A stretch of 64,000 nucleotides of DNA. Source: Alcanivorax sp. DP30. Lineage in GTDB: Bacteria > Pseudomonadota > Gammaproteobacteria > Pseudomonadales > Alcanivoracaceae. The stretch spans positions 126,927 through 190,926 of the forward strand of contig NZ_WTUY01000002.1 in the NCBI RefSeq assembly GCF_009882945.1. Reading direction: 5' to 3'. Below are positions 52,737 through 60,864 of this stretch, piece by piece (position 1 is the first letter of the stretch; every line of letters starts with the position of its first letter). Made by a program: the position numbers and the translations under genes. The notes beneath the pieces were generated by a model. That model saw nothing but the letters and a program-made list of their open reading frames with translations. It did no database searches and was not told the DNA's origin.

Positions 52737-54248
52737 TCAGCCTTCTTGCTTGATGCCTGCCAGCTTGCGGGCGTGCCACTTCTTCTTCTCCACCTCCATG
52801 CCACGGAGAATCTGGATCCGTTGAGCCTGGGGGCTGCCGGCGCCGTGCATGGACTCGGTGAGGTAACCCACGGCGTTGCGGCCCAGGGTCATGTTTTCGA
52901 TGAGCCGCAGGATGCGCATGCGGTCTTCGGTGGGGATGTCTTCCCGACCTTTCAGGAAGCGGCGAATGATGTCGCCGGCTTCTTCGTTATCCAGATCCTG
53001 CTCGCTGGGCATGGTGACCATGATGCCGCCGGCCAGGTCCTGTGCGAGCCGGGAGATCTCGTAGGGGAAGCGGGTGACGTTATGCTTGCAGACGTTGGCC
53101 AGCATGGTGTCGTTCATGTAAATACCGCTGGGCATTTTCTTCGCCTCGTGGGAGCTGGCGATGCCTGAGGAATAGATGGTCTCGTTCAGGTGAGTCATTT
53201 CCACCAGCTTGTCGCGGATGTGGCTGACTTTTTCCAGCCCGTTGTATTCCGCGATGGAGGCCGCAGCACCCACCATCACATCGCCAAGGCCGGTTTTGCA
53301 CACGTAGCTGGCGCGGTGGTAGGCGGTGAACCGGGTGACCAGCTCCTGGGCGAATTCGTATTCCCCGTCCATGAACACATGCTCGTTGGGAATGAAGACA
53401 TCGTCGAAGTAGACCAGCACTTCTTGGCCGCCGTACTGGGCGTTGCCTTGGTCAATGTCGCCGCCTTCCATGGCACGGGTATCACAGCTCTGGCGGCCGT
53501 AAATGTAGGTGATGCCTTCGGCGTCGCCGGGAATCATGCCGACCACGGCGTAGTCCTTGTCCGCTTCCCCCAGGTTCATGGTGGGCAGCACGCAGATCCA
53601 GTGCTGGTTCCAGCCGCCGGTCATGTGGGCCTTCACGCCTTTCACGTAGATGCCCTTGTCGGTGCGACGGGTGACACGCATGAACATGTCCGGGTCGGCT
53701 TGCTCGGATGGGCGCTTGCTGCGGTCACCTTTCGGGTCGGTCATGCCGGCGGCAATCAGGATGTTCTTGCGCTGGGCTTCCTTGAGGAACTCCAGGTAGC
53801 GCTTGTGGTACTGGGTGCCATGCTTTTCATCGATTTCATACGTGACGGAGTGCAGCACGCTGATGGTGTCCAGGCCGGTGCAACGCTGGAAACAGGTACC
53901 GGTGATCTGGCCCATGCGGCGCTGCATTTTGTTCTTCATCACCAGATCGCCGGGAGATTCCACGATGTGCAGGAAGCGGTTGACCTGCTGCTCGATCAGC
54001 GGGGACCAGGCTGTGGCCAGTTCCGGATCTTCAATGGCCAGATCATAGCTGGCGCGCAGGGCATTGATGCTGGGCTTGATGATGGGATGATCCGCCGGTT
54101 CATCAATCAGTTCACCAAACAGGAACAGACGCGTACCGCGGTTGCGCAGGCTGGCCAGATAGTCCTCACCGGTCTTGATGACGGGGATACGGTCCCAGCG
54201 GGCCTGGGCGGATTCTTCGCGGGACGGGGCAGGGGTCGCGGCGTTCAT
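52737..54248 (-). CDS. 4-hydroxybutyryl-CoA dehydratase / HpaB-family protein
   Basis: 503 residues of the 4-hydroxyphenylacetate 3-hydroxylase (HpaB) fold: GEDYLASLRNRGTRLFLFGE, ITGTCFQRCTGLD, GVKAHMTGGWNQHWICVLPT, and EVLVYFDDVFIPNEHVFMDG. Two cysteines spaced C119-x3-C123 plus H311 and C317 in YHRASYVCKTG sit where 4-hydroxybutyryl-CoA dehydratase binds its [4Fe-4S] cluster (reported Cys99, Cys103, His292, Cys299 in Clostridium), which flavin hydroxylases lack. The His-to-Cys spacing is six here and seven there. AGGAGGCACC precedes the ATG at 54248. Stand-alone gene; the reaction remains to be shown. Confidence 0.8.
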   Translation of the reverse strand: MNAATPAPSREESAQARWDRIPVIKTGEDYLASLRNRGTRLFLFGELIDEPADHPIIKPSINALRASYDLAIEDPELATAWSPLIEQQVNRFLHIVESPGDLVMKNKMQRRMGQITGTCFQRCTGLDTISVLHSVTYEIDEKHGTQYHKRYLEFLKEAQRKNILIAAGMTDPKGDRSKRPSEQADPDMFMRVTRRTDKGIYVKGVKAHMTGGWNQHWICVLPTMNLGEADKDYAVVGMIPGDAEGITYIYGRQSCDTRAMEGGDIDQGNAQYGGQEVLVYFDDVFIPNEHVFMDGEYEFAQELVTRFTAYHRASYVCKTGLGDVMVGAAASIAEYNGLEKVSHIRDKLVEMTHLNETIYSSGIASSHEAKKMPSGIYMNDTMLANVCKHNVTRFPYEISRLAQDLAGGIMVTMPSEQDLDNEEAGDIIRRFLKGREDIPTEDRMRILRLIENMTLGRNAVGYLTESMHGAGSPQAQRIQILRGMEVEKKKWHARKLAGIKQEG

Positions 54249-54455
54249 GGTGCCTCCTGTTATGCCTGTAATTAGGGCCAATGGACGAGACCGTGGCCAT
54301 ATCGGGTGACTTGGGAGTCTGATTTCGATGGTATACAGGATGTTACGGGAGGCAATGACAGATTCGGTCGCTGTGCTCTGCGGTCAAGTCAGGGAGGCGG
54401 CAGGGACGGAGGGAAGTGCGATGCAAGGCATCAGATCCGCATTTCAACGAAGCCG

Positions 54456-54557
54456 CTGTAGGAGTACCTCTTGAGGTGCGAACCTGCACCTTGGCAAAGG
54501 GATATTCTGAGAGCCGGCTAACACCGGGTTCGTACCTCGAGAGGGGCTCCTGCAAAG
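54456..54557. repeat. Inverted pair of family 1 REP-like hairpins
   Basis: CTGTAGGAGTACCTCTTGAGGTGCGAAC (54456-54483) and, opposite in orientation, GTTCGTACCTCGAGAGGGGCTCCTGCAAAG (54528-54557), separated by 44 bases. This head-to-head pairing resembles BIME structures. It fills the 318-base gap before msrB together with unremarkable sequence. Confidence 0.6.
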
Positions 54558-54566
54558 GGGAAATGG

Positions 54567-54992
54567 CTACGACTTGAACGTCATGGAGGCGGAGTTGAGA
54601 CAGTAGCGCAGGCCCGTGGGGGCAGGGCCATCGGGGAAGACATGACCCAGGTGGCCGTCGCAACGGGCGCAGCGGATTTCCGTGCGGATCATGCCATGGC
54701 TGGTATCACGGATTTCATGGATGTGCGCCTCGTCGAAGGGGGCATAAAAGCTGGGCCAGCCCGTGCCGGATTCGAACTTGCTGTCCGAGCTAAACAGGGG
54801 CAGGTCGCACAGCTTGCAGTGATAGACACCGTCCTGCTTGTTGTCCAGCAGGCCGCCACAGAAGGGCGGTTCTGTGCCCTGGTTGAGCAGGATGCGGCGC
54901 TCCTCCTCGGTGAGATTGGCGGCGTTTTGCTGTTTCTCGCTATCGGTTAGCGGGGTCAGGTCATACCCGCTGGCGGATTTGGCCTGGCTCAT
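54567..54992 (-). CDS. msrB: Peptide-methionine (R)-S-oxide reductase
   Basis: MsrB reduces the R form of methionine sulfoxide in proteins. The 141 residues have Zn-binding CKLCD and [12 protein letters not shown], the motif GTGWPSF, and the catalytic cysteine in [11 protein letters not shown]. It overlaps msrA by four bases; the pair repairs both sulfoxide isomers. Confidence 0.95.
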   Translation of the reverse strand: MSQAKSASGYDLTPLTDSEKQQNAANLTEEERRILLNQGTEPPFCGGLLDNKQDGVYHCKLCDLPLFSSDSKFESGTGWPSFYAPFDEAHIHEIRDTSHGMIRTEIRCARCDGHLGHVFPDGPAPTGLRYCLNSASMTFKS

Positions 54993-55615
54993 CCGGCGTC
55001 TCCTTTAAGTTTGTCTGGGAAGGCATGGATCAGTTTTTCCACTTTGGGTTGCGCCACCATACGGACATAGCCCTGCTGTGGATTGCGGCGGGCAAAATCC
55101 TGGTGGTAATCCTCCCCGGGGTAGAATTTTTCCAGCGGCTCCAGGGTCGTGACGATAGGAGCGGTAAAGGCGCCTGCCGCGTCCAGTTGCTGGATGTAGG
55201 CCTGCGCCACGGTTTTTTCTTCGTCGTCCTGGTAGAAAATGGCGGAGCGATACTGGGTGCCCTGATCGTTGCCCTGACGGTCTTTCTGGGTGGGATCGTG
55301 AGCCACGGAAAAGAATACCTTCAGCAATTCGCCATAACTGATCCGGTTGCTGTCGTATTCAATATCCACTACTTCCGCATGGCCGGTAACGCCCGTGCAG
55401 ACAGCCTCGTAGTTGGCCTGGGCGGCATGCCCGCCAGCGTACCCGGATGTGACCGACAGTACCCCTTCCAGGTTCAGATAGACCGCTTCCACACACCAGA
55501 AGCAGCCGCCGGCCAGTACCGCATGGCGGGTGCCTGCTGCGGGAAGGTCCGTGGCGGCATCCGGGAAACGTTCCGGGTGGATGGCAAGGGTTGTACCGGG
55601 AATGACCGGGTTCAT
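54989..55615 (-). CDS. msrA: Peptide-methionine (S)-S-oxide reductase
   Basis: MsrA repairs the S form of methionine sulfoxide. The 208 residues carry the catalytic [18 protein letters not shown], then [54 protein letters not shown], and [11 protein letters not shown]. Conventional length and start. It is upstream of msrB in a two-gene operon, with a GC-rich hairpin separating it from the CoA racemase gene. Confidence 0.95.
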   Translation of the reverse strand: MNPVIPGTTLAIHPERFPDAATDLPAAGTRHAVLAGGCFWCVEAVYLNLEGVLSVTSGYAGGHAAQANYEAVCTGVTGHAEVVDIEYDSNRISYGELLKVFFSVAHDPTQKDRQGNDQGTQYRSAIFYQDDEEKTVAQAYIQQLDAAGAFTAPIVTTLEPLEKFYPGEDYHQDFARRNPQQGYVRMVAQPKVEKLIHAFPDKLKGDAG

Positions 55616-55634
55616 ACAGTGCTCCTCAGGGCAT

Positions 55635-55653
55635 GCCCCGGCACTGCCGGGGC
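55635..55653 (-). terminator. Hairpin between the AMACR-type gene and msrA
   Basis: The 9-bp stem GCCCCGGCA/TGCCGGGGC has a one-base gap in the literal arms (so the real loop is larger). There is no U-run; it may be an attenuator rather than a full terminator. Confidence 0.4.
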
Positions 55654-55665
55654 GACCAGTGGAGA

Positions 55666-56808
55666 TCAGTCCTGTTTGACCGCGCCACTGGCGATGAGTT
55701 TGTCTATCTCTGCGTCGTCCAGGCCTGCATTGCGCAGAACGTCAAGGCTGTCAGCCCCGGCAGTCGTTGCTGCCCTTACCTCACCGGCGGCGCTGCGAGA
55801 GAAGCGCGGAGTGGGGGCGGGTTGGACGCTGCCATTCACGTTCACAAAGGAACCGCGAGCTACGTTATGTGGGTGTGAAGGTGCTTCTTCAAGGCTTAGC
55901 ACTGGTGCAAAACAGACATCGGTGCCTTCCATGAGTTCACACCACTCATCCCGGGTCTTCTGTTTGATGACGGCGGCCAGTTTTTGTTTCATCTCCGGCC
56001 ATTTGGGCGGGTTCATCTGGTGGCCAAATTCCTCGGCGGGCAGTTCTGCAATGCGACAAAGTTGGGCATAAAACTGCGGCTCGATGCTGCCAATGGAGAC
56101 GTATTTGCTGTCAGCGGTTTCATACACTTCGTAGAAGTGGGCGCCGGAATCGAGCATGTGGGTGCCGCGCTGATCGGTAAACAATCCCTGGGACTTGAGG
56201 CCATAGAACATGGCCATGAGGGCCGCGGAGCCTTCCACCATGGAGGTGTCGACCACCTGACCTTCACCGGAGCGCTGGGCTTCCAGGGCGGCACAGACCA
56301 GGCCGAAGGCCAGCATCATGCCGCCACCGCCGAAATCGCCTACCAGGTTTAATGGGATGGCGGGTTTTTCACCGGCGCGACCCATGGCGTGCAGGGCGCC
56401 GGACAGGGAGATGTAGTTCATGTCGTGGCCGGCAGCCTGGGCCAGGGGTCCGGTCTGACCCCAGCCGGTCATGCGCCCGTAGACCAGTTTTGGGTTACGG
56501 GCCATGCATTGCTCTGGGCCAATGCCAAGACGCTCGGTGACGCCGGGACGGAAGCCTTCAAAAATGCCATCGGCGGTTTCGCAGAGCTTGAGGACGGTCT
56601 CGATCCCTTCCGGTTTTTTTAGATCCAGTGCCAGGTTCTGGCGATTGCGAAACAGCACACTATGGCCAATGGCGGAATGCGGATTACCGCCGGGGCGGTC
56701 AACGCGAATCACAGTGGCACCCATATCAGCGAGCATCATGCCGCAGAAGGGGCCGGGGCCAATGCCGGCCAGCTCAATGAAAGTCAGTCCGTGGAGTGGG
56801 CCTGTCAT
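55666..56808 (-). CDS. CaiB/BaiF CoA-transferase family, alpha-methylacyl-CoA racemase type
   Basis: 380 residues, cytosolic. The opening GLTFIELAGIGPGPFCGMMLADMGATVIRVDRPGG is the family CoA-binding motif. GHDMNYISLSG and LVGDFGGGGMML contain the His and Asp that act as bases in alpha-methylacyl-CoA racemase, which flips 2-methyl-branched acyl-CoAs so that branched chains can enter beta-oxidation. This fits a hydrocarbon- or branched-lipid-using organism. The ATG at 56808 gives MTGPLHGLTF; the in-frame start at 56850 adds 14 residues. Confidence 0.9.
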   Translation of the reverse strand: MTGPLHGLTFIELAGIGPGPFCGMMLADMGATVIRVDRPGGNPHSAIGHSVLFRNRQNLALDLKKPEGIETVLKLCETADGIFEGFRPGVTERLGIGPEQCMARNPKLVYGRMTGWGQTGPLAQAAGHDMNYISLSGALHAMGRAGEKPAIPLNLVGDFGGGGMMLAFGLVCAALEAQRSGEGQVVDTSMVEGSAALMAMFYGLKSQGLFTDQRGTHMLDSGAHFYEVYETADSKYVSIGSIEPQFYAQLCRIAELPAEEFGHQMNPPKWPEMKQKLAAVIKQKTRDEWCELMEGTDVCFAPVLSLEEAPSHPHNVARGSFVNVNGSVQPAPTPRFSRSAAGEVRAATTAGADSLDVLRNAGLDDAEIDKLIASGAVKQD

Positions 56809-56886
56809 AGAGATTTTTCCGTTGTCTGGTGTCTGATCTGATACCGGCAACGGCTGCCTTTCCCGGTTTGGGCAAGCAATGCTGCG

Positions 56887-57492
56887 TTACAGGTATCCCT
56901 GTTCTCGAAGTGTTTTGCGCAGGGCCTGGCACTGACTCTTGGCGATCATCGCCATATTGTTGGCTTCGTGGGTCATCGCGACCCCTGTCCAGATCGGGCT
57001 GCCTTGTGCGTTTATCAGTTCGGCACCGTGCTGGCGAAGCGCTTCCGGGATATCGGCCTTTTTCAGATCACCGCCAATGCCCACCTCCCAGGTGGGTGGC
57101 GGGCTGCCCGGGGGCTGATTCATGGCATTGAGCTGGTTCACCGGCTGGGGTGGCTCAGTAGCATCAATCAACAAGTGGGTCAGTTCCACGACCAGAATCC
57201 GGTCCACGCCGGCTTCCTGCGCCCAGCGGAGAATGCGTTGTTTTCCGCCTTCGTACCATAACGGTAATTCCTGATGACTGAGCAAAACGGTCAACGAATC
57301 ACTTGAAAATATATCCCTGCAGGTCAGTTCCCAGGTTTCTCTCACACTGCCTTCCGGTGTGTGGGCTACCAGCAACAGCTTGTTCTGGCTGGGAAAATCG
57401 TCCTCGCTGGTGTAGCGGGTGGTGATTTCCGTGGTGCTGGCACAGCCGGCCAGCAGCAGGGCAGGTAATAGTGCCGCGAGCAGGGAGCGCAT
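56887..57492 (-). CDS. Hypothetical lipoprotein
   Basis: 201 residues. Signal peptide MRSLLAALLPALLLAGCAS with lipobox LAGC (cysteine 17). The mature part has LLLVAHTPEGSVRETWELTCRDIFSS and AGVDRILVVELTHLLID, with a conserved-looking end MAMIAKSQCQALRKTLREQGYL. No family recognised. The ATG at 57492 has TGGAGATTTGCCC upstream. The gene stands alone between the racemase gene and the OmpA promoter region. Confidence 0.75.
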   Translation of the reverse strand: MRSLLAALLPALLLAGCASTTEITTRYTSEDDFPSQNKLLLVAHTPEGSVRETWELTCRDIFSSDSLTVLLSHQELPLWYEGGKQRILRWAQEAGVDRILVVELTHLLIDATEPPQPVNQLNAMNQPPGSPPPTWEVGIGGDLKKADIPEALRQHGAELINAQGSPIWTGVAMTHEANNMAMIAKSQCQALRKTLREQGYL

Positions 57493-57743
57493 GGGCAAAT
57501 CTCCAGTATATGTTATGGCAACAGTGTACCAGCGCGGCATTGCCATCACAGCAAATACAGGAGATGGATTATCCGATGACTGTGAGCAATTAGGGGCCTG
57601 CCGGTGGTTGGGAACCCTATCTGTAGGTGTATCTTCGATGGAAGGTTGCTAAGAAGTAAGTCTTTCCAAGAGCCAGGAAGGTATTGGTATGACGGAAGCA
57701 GGATGCATTAAGGCTGTGAAAATAACAGAACTTCACAGTGGAC

Positions 57744-57787
57744 TTACTAAAATGTGAATTTTGAACTGCGTCACAACATTTTAGTAA
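57744..57787. promoter_or_regulatory. Perfect 12-bp inverted repeat in the OmpA upstream region
   Basis: TTACTAAAATGT (57744-57755) and ACATTTTAGTAA (57776-57787) with a 20-base spacer, ending 86 bases before the OmpA start. The surrounding 57500-57870 stretch is AT-rich, has no ORF and presumably contains the operon promoter. The repeat could be an operator or an RNA hairpin. Confidence 0.5.
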
Positions 57788-57873
57788 CGCAAATCCACCG
57801 TAACTCAATTTTTTTTCATCCTGCCTCCTATTCTAATGATTGCACTGTTCATTCATACCCAAGGGGGGTAGTC

Positions 57874-58968
57874 ATGAAAGGAAACACACGTATCAGCGCA
57901 TTGGCAGCCGGTGTCATGCTGGCAACCAACGCCATGGCAGCTGATGACAATGCCGAACCAACCCGCCAATACCTGGCGCCCATGATGCATTACCTGATTC
58001 TTGATGAAGATCGGGATCTTTCTCGCAACGGTCTTGGTGGTGGCCTTATTTATGGCCGTCAGCTTTCTGATCGTGTTTGGTGGGAAACAGAAGGTGCCGG
58101 TTACGGGCTGGATTCCGGTGTGGAAGGTGCATCAGATTATTATCAGTATGCGGTAAGTACCGGTTTGGCCTACGCCTTTGGCGACCGGGAAGGGTTTACG
58201 CCGTTTGTTCTCGCTCAAATAGGTGGCATCTACAACGATGTGGTTCCTGATGACGATGACACCTTCGATCTTCACGCGAATGTTGGTCTGGGGGTGGTTA
58301 CCGGCCCTATTTTCGACAACGGGCTAAAGCTTCGTTTCGAAGGTCGTTACATGTACGACGACTTTGATGGGATATCTGGCACACCCTCCGACGGCGATGG
58401 CGGTTTCAATGATATTCGCTTGTCTTTCGGTCTGGAAATTCCCCTGGGTGTCACACGCACCGTGGAAGTGGAAAAGATCGTCTACGAGACCCGCGAAGTC
58501 GAAAAAGTGGTGGAGAAGGTGGTTGCGGAAGCCGACAGCGATGGCGACGGCATCCCTGACAGCCGTGACAAGTGCCCTAATACCCTTGCCGGTGGCAAGG
58601 TAGATGGGGATGGCTGTCTGCTCAAAAACCAGACCATTTCCTTCAACAATATTGGTTTTGAACTGAACTCCGCCAAGATTACCGCCTCTTCCCGTCCGAC
58701 CCTGGACAAGCTGGCTGAGTCTCTGCAATCCCAGACCGACTTCAACGTGGAAATTGCCGGTCATACAGACAGTACTGGTTCCGCCGAGTACAACGAAACC
58801 CTGTCTGACAAGCGCGCCAACTCCGTTCGCGAATACCTGATCAATAAAGGTGTTGCAGAAGACCGTCTGACGTCCCGTGGATACGGTGAAGTGGATCCGG
58901 TAGCCAGCAATGAAACCGCATCCGGTCGCGCAATGAACCGTCGCGTTGAATTCCGCGTTAGCGAATAA
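57874..58968 (+). CDS. OmpA family outer-membrane protein with thrombospondin-3-like linker
   Basis: 364 residues. Signal peptide (MKGNTRISALAAGVMLATNAMA, 1-22), an N-terminal eight-strand barrel (about 30-190), a coiled linker with repeated EKIVYETREVEKVVEKV, one calcium-type TSP3 unit DSDGDGIPDSRDKCPNT, and the OmpA C-terminal domain (ISFNNIGFELNSAKI, IAGHTDSTGSAEYNETLSDKRANSVREYL) that grips peptidoglycan. GGGGGG close to the ATG at 57874 is the ribosome binding site; the in-frame start at 57754 lies across the inverted repeat. It is 11 bases upstream of the TSP3 lipoprotein gene. Confidence 0.92.
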   Translation: MKGNTRISALAAGVMLATNAMAADDNAEPTRQYLAPMMHYLILDEDRDLSRNGLGGGLIYGRQLSDRVWWETEGAGYGLDSGVEGASDYYQYAVSTGLAYAFGDREGFTPFVLAQIGGIYNDVVPDDDDTFDLHANVGLGVVTGPIFDNGLKLRFEGRYMYDDFDGISGTPSDGDGGFNDIRLSFGLEIPLGVTRTVEVEKIVYETREVEKVVEKVVAEADSDGDGIPDSRDKCPNTLAGGKVDGDGCLLKNQTISFNNIGFELNSAKITASSRPTLDKLAESLQSQTDFNVEIAGHTDSTGSAEYNETLSDKRANSVREYLINKGVAEDRLTSRGYGEVDPVASNETASGRAMNRRVEFRVSE

Positions 58969-58979
58969 GGAAACTGATC

Positions 58980-60416
58980 ATGAATAGTTCGATGAAGACA
59001 CTCTTCGCCATCCTTCTGGCCGCAACGCTGGGGCTGGGACTGGCGGGCTGTGAAGCCGATGGTGATGGTACGAGTGGTAATGGCAATGGTACGCCAAGCA
59101 CCCGTAATGCCGACCAGGACAATGATGGGATCCCGGATACCGTGGATAACTGCCCGGCAAATGCCAATGCCATGCAGGAAGATCAGGATGGCGATGGCAT
59201 CGGTGATGTGTGTGACGATGACCGTGACGGTGATGGCGAAGACAATCCCACCGACAACTGTCCTCTGGTAGCCAACCCCAACCAGGAAGATACTGACGGT
59301 GATGGCATCGGCGACGCCTGCGACATGAACAATGACCAGGACAACGACGGCATCGATGATGGTGTGGATAACTGCCCGACTATCTTCAACCCGGAGCAGG
59401 GTGACGTGGATGGCGATGGTATTGGTGATGTCTGTGATGACGACGCCGATGGTGATGGCGTTGACAACAACAACGATAACTGTGTTTTCACACCCAATAA
59501 TGATCAGGCAGATACCGATACCGACGGCATTGGTGATGCGTGTGAAGACGACCGTGATGGTGACACCATTCTGGATCCGAACGACAACTGTCTGAACCTG
59601 CCCAATACGGACCAGGCCGACCAGGATCTGGACGGTATCGGTGATGTGTGTGATGACGACCGAGACGGCGATGGTGTGCCAAATGACACGGACAACTGTC
59701 CCCTGACTGCCAATGCGGATCAGCAAGACAGTGACGGCGATGGTATTGGTGACGTATGTGACGGTGGCGGCGGTGATCCCACTGACACTGATGGTGACGG
59801 CGTGCCGGATGGAAATGATAACTGTCCGCTCATTCCGAACGCAGATCAGGCTGATGGCGATGGTGATGGTAAAGGGGATGTGTGTGATGACGATGGCTTC
59901 ACTTGCTCTGCCACTTCCACTTACCAGTCTATCGGTAACACGGATTACACCCCATTGAGTGGACCTCTGGGGCTGTGCCTGGCCTGTAATGTTACCGATG
60001 ATTCGAACATTCTGGATGGCTCCAATGCGACCTTTGCGACCATGAATCTGGGTGTGGCTCTGCTCTATGGTGGTGCCGCGGTAGCAGTGGAAGCGAATGA
60101 CCCCGCGAACGATTTCAGTGCAGATGTTGTTGGCTTTGTGGTGAGCGATCCGACGTCAGCGTTGCTGAACCTGGAGCTGCTGGGTAACTTCATTACCGTG
60201 CGTTACTTTGACGATGGTATCGAGGTAGAAAGCGCTACTGTCAGCGGTGGTTTGCTGGATCTGGATCTGTTGGGTCTGGGCGCCAACTCTGATCAGCGTT
60301 TCATCGCAGCACCGGATCCGGGTGTGGCCTTCGACTCCATCCAGCTGGAGTACGCCGGTCTGTTGAATGCAAACAAGACGTTCCGTGTACATGAAGTGTG
60401 TGCCGGTACGCCCTGA
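58980..60416 (+). CDS. Thrombospondin type 3 repeat lipoprotein
   Basis: 478 residues. Lipoprotein signal peptide with lipobox LAGC (cysteine 24), a short Gly/Asn/Thr linker, then seven TSP3 repeats (about 40-300), each of the form D-x-D-x-DG-x-x-D-x-x-DNC and N-x-x-Q-x-D, expected to bind many calcium ions. The C-terminal 170 residues are a beta-rich domain (VEANDPANDFSADVVGFVVSDPTSALLNLELLGNFITVRYFDDG). The start overlaps the stop region of the OmpA gene within 11 bases, indicating co-expression. It is probably an outer-leaflet or periplasmic, calcium-stiffened stalk. Confidence 0.9.
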   Translation: MNSSMKTLFAILLAATLGLGLAGCEADGDGTSGNGNGTPSTRNADQDNDGIPDTVDNCPANANAMQEDQDGDGIGDVCDDDRDGDGEDNPTDNCPLVANPNQEDTDGDGIGDACDMNNDQDNDGIDDGVDNCPTIFNPEQGDVDGDGIGDVCDDDADGDGVDNNNDNCVFTPNNDQADTDTDGIGDACEDDRDGDTILDPNDNCLNLPNTDQADQDLDGIGDVCDDDRDGDGVPNDTDNCPLTANADQQDSDGDGIGDVCDGGGGDPTDTDGDGVPDGNDNCPLIPNADQADGDGDGKGDVCDDDGFTCSATSTYQSIGNTDYTPLSGPLGLCLACNVTDDSNILDGSNATFATMNLGVALLYGGAAVAVEANDPANDFSADVVGFVVSDPTSALLNLELLGNFITVRYFDDGIEVESATVSGGLLDLDLLGLGANSDQRFIAAPDPGVAFDSIQLEYAGLLNANKTFRVHEVCAGTP

Positions 60417-60435
60417 TTCCTGATCAGTGGTAGCG

Positions 60436-60462
60436 AAAAGGGGCCTTCGGGCCCCTTTTTTT
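60436..60462 (+). terminator. Rho-independent terminator of the OmpA-TSP3 operon
   Basis: The stem AAGGGGCC/GGCCCCTT with a UUCG tetraloop is followed by a T-run, 20 bases past the stop. Confidence 0.92.
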
Positions 60463-60505
60463 GTTCATCGCGGATTGGCGGGAAGATGCTGCTACCGTGG
60501 CTTTC

Positions 60506-60535
60506 CCGCAGGAGCGTCGCTTGCGGCGCGATTGC
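60506..60535. repeat. REP-like hairpin (variant)
   Basis: CCGCAGGAGCGTCGCTTGCGGCGCGATTGCC, similar in layout to family 2 but with an altered core. Low conservation. Confidence 0.4.
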
Positions 60536-60555
60536 CAACTTATCTAAAGACAGAA

Positions 60556-60629
60556 TGATCACACATGACACAGAGAGCACTGAGGGGGGAAGTCATTTTC
60601 TCTGTGAACTTCGTGTTCTCTGTGGTGAA
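60556..60629. repeat. CACAGAG-type inverted repeat
   Basis: ATCACACATGACACAGAGAGCAC on the left and GTGTTCTCTGTGGTGAAT on the right with an internal TTTTCTCTGTGAAC. It is related to the cluster at 50980-51202. The rest of the 450-base gap before the transglycosylase (60630-60864) shows no gene. Confidence 0.55.
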
Positions 60630-60864
60630 TAAGCTTTTGATCATGGTGTCGAATCGGGCATTGCTGCTAATCCGCCATGAATCCTTTTCAAGCCCGAACC
60701 GGTAAGCCCCACGATCCCGGTGCCTGATTGCCTTGCTCTGTGAAAGAGAAGGAGAGGGAGATTGAAGCAGATACAAGCGGCGGTTACTTTCGTCGGATTT
60801 GAGTATACAGGGGGGATGTGGGTACCTTAGGCTCAAGCGTTGAGGCATAAGACTGGGGAATGTT

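Noticed and set aside
58761-59726. 321-residue minus-strand open frame with repeated Val/Ile/Thr pattern
   Set aside because: It is the complement of the OmpA end and the TSP3 Asp/Gly codon repeats; the apparent hydrophobic repeats come only from reading those codons backwards.
59100-59890. Regularly spaced similar DNA units that could suggest a CRISPR array or satellite
   Set aside because: They are the coding repeats of the TSP3 protein: period and content follow codons and the frame is open throughout.
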